64,000 bases of DNA from Streptomyces rishiriensis (GTDB lineage: Bacteria > Actinomycetota > Actinomycetes > Streptomycetales > Streptomycetaceae), in contig NZ_JAUSWV010000002.1 of assembly GCF_030815485.1 (NCBI RefSeq), positions 3,782,001 through 3,846,000 on the forward strand. Reading direction: 5' to 3'. A program made the position numbers and the translations under genes. Under the pieces are notes generated by a model. That model searched no databases and was not told where the DNA came from. It saw nothing but the letters and a program-made list of their open reading frames with translations. Within the stretch, counting starts at the first letter, position 1. Every line of letters begins with the position of its first letter. Positions 57,383 to 64,000 of the stretch are shown in pieces.

Positions 57383-58267
57383 CTACGCGAAGACGACCGT
57401 ACGTCGCCCGTTGAGCAGGATCCGCCGCTCCGCGTGCCACTTCACGGCCCGTGCCAGCGCCTGGCACTCCACGTCCCGCCCGACGGCGACGAGCTGGTCC
57501 GGCGTGACGCCGTGCCCCACGCGCTCGACCTCCTGCTCGATGATCGGCCCCTCGTCGAGGTCGGCCGTCACATAGTGCGCCGTCGCCCCGATCAGCTTCA
57601 CGCCCCGCGCATGCGCCTGGTGGTACGGCTTGGCGCCCTTGAAACTCGGCAGGAAGGAGTGGTGGATGTTGATGATCCGGCCACTGAGCTGCTTGCACAG
57701 GTCGTCGGAGAGGACCTGCATGTAGCGGGCGAGGACGACCAGCTCGACGTCCTGCTCCCGCACCAGCTCGAGCAGTTCCGCCTCGGCCTGCGCCTTGTTC
57801 TCCCTCGTCACCGGGATGTGGCGGAAGGGGATGTTGTACGAGCCCACCAGCTCGGCGAAGTCGGTGTGGTTGGACACCACGGCCGCGATCTCCACCGGCA
57901 GCGCGCCGATGCTCGCGCGGAACAGCAGGTCGTTCAGGCAGTGCCCGAACTTGCTGACCATGAGGACGACGCGCATCTTCTCGTCGGCCCGGTTGATCTG
58001 CCAGTCCATGTGGAAGGAGTCGCCGATCGCCGCGAAGCTCGCCCGCAGCTTCTCCACGGTCACCGGCGGCTCGGCCGAGAAGTGGACGCGCAGGAAGAAC
58101 AGGCCCGTGTCGTGGTCGCCGAACTGCTGACTGTCCTCGATGTTGCAGCCGGTCATGAAGAGGTAGCTCGACACGGCGTGCACGATGCCCTGCTTGTCGG
58201 GGCAGGAAAGGGTGAGGACGTACTGGTCGGCGGCGGTCGCCGCGGCTCGGGTGGGCTGCGCGTTCAT
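57383..58267 (-). CDS. purU: Formyltetrahydrofolate deformylase
   Basis: PurU hydrolyses 10-formyl-THF to THF and formate. The 294-residue protein has an N-terminal ACT domain (QYVLTLSCPDKQGIVHAVSSYLF, residues 15-37) and a C-terminal hydrolase like GART: KMRVVLMVSKFGHCLNDLLFR near residue 97, then NIHHSFLPSFKGAKPYHQAHARGVKLIGATAHYVTADLDEGPII near 198-240 (catalytic NIHHSFLPSF, HYVTADLDEGPI with the Asn, His and Asp). Length and order match the family. ATG at 58267 gives MNAQPTRAA; the ribosome binding site is weak. Confidence 0.95.
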   Translation of the reverse strand: MNAQPTRAAATAADQYVLTLSCPDKQGIVHAVSSYLFMTGCNIEDSQQFGDHDTGLFFLRVHFSAEPPVTVEKLRASFAAIGDSFHMDWQINRADEKMRVVLMVSKFGHCLNDLLFRASIGALPVEIAAVVSNHTDFAELVGSYNIPFRHIPVTRENKAQAEAELLELVREQDVELVVLARYMQVLSDDLCKQLSGRIINIHHSFLPSFKGAKPYHQAHARGVKLIGATAHYVTADLDEGPIIEQEVERVGHGVTPDQLVAVGRDVECQALARAVKWHAERRILLNGRRTVVFA

Positions 58268-58370
58268 GCCCGACAGGGTCGCACACCGGCCAGCGCCGTG
58301 GGCAATCGTCCCGCAGGACGGAACACGGCGTCCGCCCCCTTACCCCGGTCCCGCTCGCGGCCTGCCCGGC

Positions 58371-58817
58371 CTACGCGGCCCGCGTCATGATGCGCAGCAC
58401 CTCGAGGGTGCGCGGCGGGGCGTCGGCGTCGTCGCCGTCACTGGCCGCCATCCGCACGTGTGCGTCCCGCGCCGCCCGTACCGCCTCCGGCCACGCCTCA
58501 TGGTCGACGTACGCGGAGACCAGGGCGTCCGGCCCGACCTGGTGCATGATCCGCAGCACCCGCAGCACGGCGGTGTCCACGAGGGCCGCCTCCTGCGAGT
58601 CGCGGAAGATCGTGCCGACGTACTTCTCGGCGGACCAGTTGTCGAGCCAGGTGTCCTCGACGAGGCGGTACACGGCGTCGGTGACGTCCCCGTACCCCTC
58701 GACGCCGGCCAGCCAGACGTTCTGCTGGAACACCGGGTCGGAGAGCATGTGCAGCGCGGAGCGCACATTGCTGCGCCAGCGCCACCACGGCATGTCGTTG
58801 AGTGGCATGCCGCCCAT
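58371..58817 (-). CDS. Conserved Streptomyces protein of unknown function
   Basis: A 148-residue protein starting MGGMPLNDMPWWRWRSNVRSALHMLS and containing FQQNVWLAGVEGYGDVTDAVYRLVEDTWLDNWSAEKYVG around residue 25-65, then ALVDTAVLRVLRIMHQVGPDALVSAYVDH and a C-terminal VRMAASDGDDAD. It is all-helical with many Trp and no membrane segment. No domain name recognised. The ATG at 58817 is a guess: the next Met (58808) is equally possible, and a longer N-terminus is open. It is divergent from the ABC binding protein gene. Confidence 0.65.
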   Translation of the reverse strand: MGGMPLNDMPWWRWRSNVRSALHMLSDPVFQQNVWLAGVEGYGDVTDAVYRLVEDTWLDNWSAEKYVGTIFRDSQEAALVDTAVLRVLRIMHQVGPDALVSAYVDHEAWPEAVRAARDAHVRMAASDGDDADAPPRTLEVLRIMTRAA

Positions 58818-58989
58818 GGTGGAGGAGCGACGGCCGCGACGGGAAGAGTTCTCCGAACCTTGCACGGTCGTAGATCGTACGTTTCCCCGTCCCGCGCACC
58901 TCGGGTGCCCCTGCAATTCACCTTGCCGTCACCGACCGTCGACCGTGGGTCACTCCAGGGTTAGTGATGTGACGGAATGGTGTGTGTCC

Positions 58990-60319
58990 ATGACCGGCAA
59001 GCGACGCACATCAACGCGAAGCACCTTCCTCCCCAGGTCCTTCCGCTTCACCAGGTCCGTCAGAGCGACCGCCCTCTCGGCGGGTGCCCTGGCCGCCTGT
59101 GCGTCGCTCGCCGTCGGCTGCGGGGTCGTCCCCGGTGTCACGGGGGGTTCCGGGGACGGCCCGGTCGTCGTCATGACCTGGGCGCCCGAGGGGACGTCCG
59201 CCACCAACAAGCCCGGCATGCCCGCCTTCGCCCTCGCCTACGCCCGCTGGATCAATGCGAACGGTGGGCTGAACGGCCGTCAGCTCAAAGTCCTGACCTG
59301 CAACGACCACAACGACACGGTGTCCGCCGCGGCCCTGCGCGCGGCGCGCCGTCAAGGAGCACGCGGTCGCCGTGGTCGGCTCCTACAGCCAGCACTCCGA
59401 CGCCTTCCTCCCGCACCTGGAAGGCGCCGGCATCCCCTACATAGGCGGCTACGGCGTCACGAACGCCGAGTTCACCAGCCCGCTGTCCTACCCGGTGAAC
59501 GGCGGCCAGCCCTCGCTGCTGGCCGGTCTCGGCAAGGAGCTCGGCGCGACCTGCGGCCCTGTCTCCCTGGTCCGCCCCGACACCATCGCCGGCGACGCGC
59601 TGCCCCCGATGCTCAATGCCGGACTGACCGCCGGCGGGCACGGCAAGGCCGAGGACCAGCGGGCGCCGGAGGACGCGACGGAGTACTCGACGCAGGCCGA
59701 GGCCGCCATGGAGAACGCGACCGGCGGGAAGGCGGGGGACGGCAAGGGGTGCGTGGTGACCGCGCTCGGGGACCGCACCGCCACCTTCATGGACTCCTTC
59801 CGGCGCACCCGCGACGACTACCCCGACGTCCGTGCCGGCACCGTCCTCGGCAGCGTCGACCAGACGGTGATCAACGCCGCCGGCGCCGCCGCCGGCCCCT
59901 TCGAGGGGGCCTACGTCACGGGCTGGTACCCGGTGACGAGCGACCCCGCCTGGGCGCCGATGAAGACGGTGATCAGTGAGGAGGCGTTCTCGGACACCCG
60001 TATCGACCCCACGGACACCGGTGTGCAGACCACCTGGATCGCCTACACCGTGTTCCGGCAGGCCGTGGAGTCGCTGGACGGCGGCGAGGTGACCGCCCAC
60101 TCCGTACGGGGCGCCCTGGACGACGGTCTGGAGATCACCACGGGCGGACTCACGCCGACGCTCCGCTGGGAGTTCACCGACCAGCTCGCCTCCATCGGCT
60201 TCCCCCGCCTGGTCAACGCCGAGGTCACCCTCCAGGCCGTGCGGGAGGGCCGGCTGGTGGCCGCCAAGAAGGGCTTCGTGGACGTGACGAAGACGCTGGA
60301 GAAGGCGGACGTCGACTGA
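58990..60319 (+). pseudogene. ABC-type branched-chain amino-acid binding lipoprotein, 1-base insertion
   Basis: One frame gives a lipoprotein signal (MTGKRRTSTRSTFLPRSFRF, then LAACASLAVGCGVVPG with a lipobox Cys) and a periplasmic-binding-protein start: MTWAPEGTSATNKPGMPAFALAYARWINANGGLNGRQLKV, TCNDHNDTVSAAA. The next frame continues HAVAVVGSYSQHSDAFLPHLEG through GGVTPTLRWEFTDQL-like GGLTPTLRWEFTDQLAS to KTLEKADVD. Removing one C from the CCC at 59333-59335 restores VSAAACARRAVKEHAVAVVGS, a typical join. The intact product would be about 442 residues. No ABC permease or ATPase gene is adjacent, so it may be an orphan receptor. Confidence 0.8.
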
Positions 60320-60323
60320 CCCG

Positions 60324-60374
60324 CCCGGGGGCCTGCCCCGCCCGGGGGCCTGCCCCGCCCGGGGGCCTGCCCCG
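60324..60374. repeat. 17-bp tandem repeat CCCGGGGGCCTGCCCCG, three copies
   Basis: Three exact copies lie at 60324-60340, 60341-60357 and 60358-60374 between convergent genes. Each can form a short GGGG-CCTG-CCCC hairpin, so it may serve as a multi-hairpin terminator. Confidence 0.9.
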
Positions 60375-60406
60375 CCCGGCGGAACAGAGCCGAACCGGCC
60401 CGCTCC

Positions 60407-60475
60407 GACCGCCCTCGCGACGGCCCTCCCCGACCGCCCTCGCGACGGCCCGCCCGGACCGCCTTCGCGACGGCC
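60407..60475. repeat. 25-bp period repeat GACCGCCCTCGCGACGGCC, three copies
   Basis: Copies start at 60407, 60432 and 60457; the third has one change. They follow the 17-bp array in the same 212-bp gap. No gene is seen. Confidence 0.85.
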
Positions 60476-60531
60476 CCGGTCCGCGTGCACGGCTGCCCGC
60501 GTCCGGAACCGTCCGTCCGAACCGTCCGCGT

Positions 60532-62493
60532 CTACAACTGGACGGGCTGGCGCTCCGTGAGGCCGTAGGTCCGCGCGATCTTGTTCCACAACTTGGCGGC
60601 CTGCGTCTTCTCGGAGCTGGCGGTACCGCTCGCCCGGTTGCCGGCCTGGGTCTCGGAGGTCGTCCGGGCCGAGCCCTTCTTGCAGCTCTTGTTCTTGTTG
60701 CCGGCGACCTGGTCGGCCCAGGCCGCGTAGTGGTTGTCGGCGGACGCGGACGCCTGCCACGCCTTGGTGAGCGCGGTGGTCAGCGCCGTGTGGTCCGGCA
60801 ACTGGTCGACCTTCAGCGCGGACAGCCTGGTGACCAGTTCGGTGCGCTGTTTCGCAGCGTCCCGCAGGTCCGCGGAGGCCTGGGCGAGGTTGCCGCACGC
60901 CTTCACGTCGGCCACCGCGCTGATCACACTGGCCCGGCTGCTGCCGCTGTCCGCGAGCAGCTTGTCGAGTTCGACGGCCTGCTGCTCGGCCGCGCCGGTG
61001 GACGCCGACGCGGACCCCTCGGCCGCGGGGGACGACGCGGCGACGGTCTTGTTGTCGTCGCCCTCGCCACCTCCCCCACCCGCCAGCAACGCGCCCGCGC
61101 CGACGCCGACGACCGCGAGGGCCACGCCGACCGCCGCGAACAACGGCAGCCGCGAGCCGGTACGGCCTCCCCGGCCGCCGCCGTCGCCCCGCGCCCCGCG
61201 CCGCCCGCCCGCCGCCGGGTCACCGGGCGGGGTGTAGCCGGGCTGCGGGGAACGGGCGGCGGGCCCGGCGCCGTAGCCCGGCGCGCCACCGTGGCCGCGA
61301 CCGGGACCGGGGGCGTCCGGCTCGGAGAAGCGCGGGAGCTGCTGGGTGGACCCGGCCGGGCTGTCGCTGCCCGGCCCGCTGCGGAAGAGGTTCTCGAACT
61401 CGGCGGGCGGCTGCCGGTCCCCGTCGGCCTGCGCGGCGACGGGCGGGATGTACTGCGTGGGCTCGGAGTCGGAGTACGTCCCGGGGGCGGGCATCGGCCC
61501 CGGTCCGTTCTGCGGGGTGCGGCCCAGGTACCGGGTCGACTCGGCCGGGACCTCGGGCGGCAGCGCGCCCGGTGCGACCGGCGGTATGTACTGCGTCGCT
61601 CCCTCGTCGACGGGGGCGGCGGGGACGGGCGGCAGGTACTGGGTGGCGCCCTCGTCGGCGGCACCGGGCGCGGCGTACGCCGACGGGTACGGGCCACGGC
61701 CGTCGGCGGCCGGGTCGGCCGGGACCGGCGGCAGGTACTGGGTCGCGCCCTCGTCGGCGGCACCGGGCGCGGCGTACGCCGACGGGTACGGGCCACGGCC
61801 GTCGGCGGCCGGGTCGGCCGGGACCGGCGGTATGTACTGCGTCGCGCCCTCGTCGGCGGAAGCGGGGGCGGCCGGCGGCAGGGGTGCGCCCGGAGCCGGT
61901 GCGCCCTCCGGCGGGAGCGGACCGGCGCCCGCCGGGGTGCCGCCGTTCCACGGGTCAGGCTGTCCGCCGTTCCACTGGGCCTGTGGCTGGTGCGGGTACT
62001 GCTGCTGGTGCTGCTGCTGGTGTCCTTGGTCCGTCCGGCCCGGCCCGTCCGCCTGGTCCGCCGGCTGCGGCCAGCCCGGGGCGGGCTGCCGCGGGGCGGA
62101 CTGCTGCCCGCCGGGACCCCAGGGGTCGCCCCACGTCTGTCCCCCGGCCGGCGCCTGCTGCCCGTACTCGGGCTGCCCCTGGGGCGGGTGCTGACCCTGG
62201 CCGTGCTGTCCGTAGTCCGCGTGCCCGTAGTCCGGTCGCCCGTACTGCTGCTGCCCGTACTCGCCCTGGCCGTACTCGTCCTGCCCGTACTGCTGGGCGC
62301 CGTACTGCTGGGCGCCGTACTGATCGGACTGCCGGCCCGGCGGCGGTCCGGGTGGCGGTCCCTGGCGGGGCGCCTGCCGCGGTGCGTTCGTCGTCATTCC
62401 CGGCAGCAGGGGTTCCCCGCCGTCGGAGGGCAGCACGATGCCTTCGCGCGCGGGCTGCGCCGAGGGCTCCTCACCCTGTCCACTCTGCGTCAC
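60532..62493 (-). CDS. Single-pass membrane protein with Gln/Tyr/Pro-rich repeat cytoplasmic domain
   Basis: A 653-residue protein. Residues 55-110 are Tyr/Gln/Gly-rich (YGAQQYGAQQYGQ), residues 140-185 Gln/Pro-rich, then TQYIPP/TQYLPP motifs recur, including two near-identical 33-residue copies of DEGATQYLPPVPADPAADGR (99-bp DNA repeat at 61646-61744 and 61745-61843). One transmembrane segment (LPLFAAVGVALAVVGVGAGALLAGG, about residues 440-465) precedes a C-terminal globular part with two Cys (KACGNLAQ and KSCKKGS). TQYIPP-type Thr sites are common near Streptomyces Ser/Thr kinase targets. GTG at 62493 follows TAGGAG. Function unknown. Confidence 0.75.
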   Translation of the reverse strand: MTQSGQGEEPSAQPAREGIVLPSDGGEPLLPGMTTNAPRQAPRQGPPPGPPPGRQSDQYGAQQYGAQQYGQDEYGQGEYGQQQYGRPDYGHADYGQHGQGQHPPQGQPEYGQQAPAGGQTWGDPWGPGGQQSAPRQPAPGWPQPADQADGPGRTDQGHQQQHQQQYPHQPQAQWNGGQPDPWNGGTPAGAGPLPPEGAPAPGAPLPPAAPASADEGATQYIPPVPADPAADGRGPYPSAYAAPGAADEGATQYLPPVPADPAADGRGPYPSAYAAPGAADEGATQYLPPVPAAPVDEGATQYIPPVAPGALPPEVPAESTRYLGRTPQNGPGPMPAPGTYSDSEPTQYIPPVAAQADGDRQPPAEFENLFRSGPGSDSPAGSTQQLPRFSEPDAPGPGRGHGGAPGYGAGPAARSPQPGYTPPGDPAAGGRRGARGDGGGRGGRTGSRLPLFAAVGVALAVVGVGAGALLAGGGGGEGDDNKTVAASSPAAEGSASASTGAAEQQAVELDKLLADSGSSRASVISAVADVKACGNLAQASADLRDAAKQRTELVTRLSALKVDQLPDHTALTTALTKAWQASASADNHYAAWADQVAGNKNKSCKKGSARTTSETQAGNRASGTASSEKTQAAKLWNKIARTYGLTERQPVQL

Positions 62494-62706
62494 CGGGACT
62501 CCTACGAATGGGGGACCTTCGGAATCGTCGGCTCACGCTACCGGGTCCCCGGAACCCCGTGCCACGCAGCTCAGATCGTGATCTCCCTGCCACCGGGTTC
62601 GGCGGTGACATCGGTGACGGATCAGGAGCGCCGTGCGCTGTATCCGTCCCTCCTTCCGCGCAGCAGTGCCGTTTCCCGCGTGTTCACGCGGCGGCGCCCC
62701 GTCCGT
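62494..62706. other. Intergenic gap, no supported gene
   Basis: The 213 bp between the membrane protein start and the regulator stop contain no gene or strong hairpin that I can support. They should hold the membrane protein promoter. Confidence 0.4.
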
Positions 62707-64000
62707 TCACGCCGCGGTCTTCAACTCCAGGCGCGCCCCGAACTCCCTTACCACCGACTCGTCCCGGAACGGTTCCAGGCGTTGCTGGAGGTCCTCCAGG
62801 TACTCCGCGCCGCGGTTGGAGCGGAGCGTCTCCAGAAGCTCGACCGCCTTCAGCCCCGTGTGGCAGGCCTGTTCGATCTCGCGCTGCTGCACCTGCGCGG
62901 TCGCCAGCAGGACGTAACCGATCGCGCGCCGGCGCGCACGGCTCTCCGGGTGCCCGGCCAGGGACTGTTCGGCGCAGCGCGCCGCCGCCTCGGCCTGGCC
63001 CAGGTCGCGGTGGCAGTGCGCCAACTCGTCGGCCAGGTAGGCCTCGTCGAAGTGGGCGATCCACGCGGGGTCGTCCCCGGTGGAGGAGTCGGCCGCCTCC
63101 AGCGCCGACACGGCGCGCCCGGACGCCGCCTGCGCTCCGCGCGCGTCTCCGAGCAGTGCGTGGCCGCGCGCCTCCGCCGCGAGGAACATCGCCTCCGCAC
63201 GCGGCGTCACCCGTCCCCGCGCTCCTTCCTGCGCCGCGCGCGCCAACTGCGCGATCTCCCGCGGGTTTCCGAGCTGTGCGGCGAGGTGGCTCATGGAGGC
63301 GGCGAGCACGTATCCGCCGTACCCCCGGTCGCCCGCCGCCTGGGCGAGGCGCAGGGCCTGGATGTAGTAGCGCTGGGCGAGGCCGGGTTGGCCGGTGTCG
63401 ACGGCCATGTAGCCGGCCAGCTCCGTCAACCGGGCCACGGCCGCGAAGAGTTCCCGGCCCACCGCTTCCCGGTAGGAGCCGGCCAGCAGCCCCGAGACGA
63501 CGCTGTTGAGGTAGTGCACGACGACCGGGCGCACATGCCCGCTGCCGTACTGGTGGTCCAGGTCGACGAGCGCCTGGGTCATCGCTTTGACGGCCGCGAC
63601 GTCGGAGACGCCCACCCGTGGCCCGGCGGACCGCGCCACCTGCGCGTCGGGCGAGGAGATCAGCCAGTCGCGGCTGGGCTCGACCAACGCCGAGGCGGCC
63701 ACGGACGAACCGGAGAGGAAGTCGCGTCGGCCCACGTCGCTGCGCCACAGTTCGCAGACCTGCTCGATGGCCCCCAGTACCGTCGGTGAGAACTGCAGAC
63801 CCACGCCCGAGGCGAGGTTCTTGCCGTTGGCCATGCCGATCTCGTCGATCGTGACCGTACGGCCGAGCTTGCGGCCCAGCGCCTCCGCGATGATCGCCGG
63901 TGCGCGGCCGCGCGGCTGCTGTCCCCGCAGCCAACGGGCCACGGACGTCTTGTCGTAGCGCAGGTCGAGACCGTGCTCGGCGCCGCACATGTTGACGCGG
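62707..64000 (-). CDS. NsdA/NsdB-like XRE-TPR regulator (runs off right edge)
   Basis: About 430 residues are visible; the true start lies beyond the window. The first part has a Cro/XRE-like DNA-binding region with TSVARWLRGQQPRGRAPAIIAEALGRKLGRTV (core SVARWLRGQQPRGRAP), then a long TPR-like Ala-rich helical region: LTELAGYMAVDTGQPGLAQRYYIQALRLAQAAGD and DEAYLADELAHCHRDLGQAEAAARCAEQSLAGHPES, ending EFGARLELKTAA. NsdA/NsdB-type proteins are known negative regulators of antibiotic production in Streptomyces; whether this member is one is inference. Confidence 0.75.
   Translation of the reverse strand, partial: RVNMCGAEHGLDLRYDKTSVARWLRGQQPRGRAPAIIAEALGRKLGRTVTIDEIGMANGKNLASGVGLQFSPTVLGAIEQVCELWRSDVGRRDFLSGSSVAASALVEPSRDWLISSPDAQVARSAGPRVGVSDVAAVKAMTQALVDLDHQYGSGHVRPVVVHYLNSVVSGLLAGSYREAVGRELFAAVARLTELAGYMAVDTGQPGLAQRYYIQALRLAQAAGDRGYGGYVLAASMSHLAAQLGNPREIAQLARAAQEGARGRVTPRAEAMFLAAEARGHALLGDARGAQAASGRAVSALEAADSSTGDDPAWIAHFDEAYLADELAHCHRDLGQAEAAARCAEQSLAGHPESRARRRAIGYVLLATAQVQQREIEQACHTGLKAVELLETLRSNRGAEYLEDLQQRLEPFRDESVVREFGARLELKTAA

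Noticed and set aside
1..64000. A secondary-metabolite gene cluster next to afsR
   Set aside because: No PKS, NRPS, terpene synthase, lanthipeptide or similar core gene was seen. AfsR acts as a global regulator and need not lie in a cluster.

Overview
The window is chromosomal DNA of a Streptomyces species. It is very GC-rich throughout, starts are often GTG with purine-rich ribosome binding sites, and many neighbouring genes overlap by GTGA or ATGA. The decisive marker is the afsR (6569-9547), afsS (9750-9944) and afsK (16304-18688) set, whose products are recognisable as the Streptomyces AfsK-AfsR-AfsS antibiotic-regulation cascade. Only two genes run off the edges: an aldehyde dehydrogenase at the left and an NsdA/B-like regulator at the right.

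Two gene populations are interleaved. The first is ordinary Streptomyces core and accessory material: afsR/afsS/afsK, VOC, TetR, Lrp and LysE genes, an expansin-like secreted protein, a PNPOx-family enzyme, two GNATs, a tannase-like hydrolase, two flavoenzymes, a copper oxidase, an MFS transporter, a DJ-1/AraC regulator, an EF-hand protein, a STAS protein, a sigma/anti-sigma pair, purU, an ABC binding lipoprotein and a large Pro/Gln-rich membrane protein. The second is a set of about 25 CoA-thioester and redox catabolism genes: acyl-CoA ligases, four acyl-CoA dehydrogenases, two thiolase-like proteins, two DUF35 proteins, two crotonases, SDRs, LLM flavin/F420 enzymes, a Ddn-type deazaflavin reductase, a flavin reductase, two Amidohydro_2 enzymes, a D-aminoacylase-like enzyme, an alcohol dehydrogenase and a cyclase. 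These sit in separate islets at about 0-6.4, 10-14, 21.7-24.7, 28.4-28.8, 34-37.9, 42.3-46.7 and 48.3-53.4 kb.

The islets are tied together by one 15-bp palindrome, CTGACG-N3-CGTCAG. I found 15 copies (four perfect, ten with one mismatch, one with two), all next to the promoters of the catabolic genes and none at the core genes. This looks like a single local regulon, probably under a TetR-type repressor. The TetR gene at 19722-20369 is a candidate and carries an imperfect copy over its own start codon. Gene content (paired acyl-CoA dehydrogenases, thiolase-like/DUF35 pairs, ligases, monooxygenases) resembles actinobacterial side-chain and ring degradation of steroid- or terpenoid-like acids. 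The actual substrate cannot be read from sequence.

Three genes are broken by what look like single-base insertions: the acyl-CoA dehydrogenase at 22196-23411, the crotonase at 36241-37201 and the ABC binding protein at 58990-60319. These are either real lesions or assembly errors. Many intergenic gaps carry short tandem repeats with unrelated units (6, 7, 8, 9, 14, 16, 17 and 25 bp), one of them a potential G-quadruplex. Between the marR-like gene and afsK lies a scar of a former ATP-binding/XRE/DUF397 locus. I saw no tRNA, rRNA, insertion sequence, CRISPR array or biosynthetic-cluster core gene.
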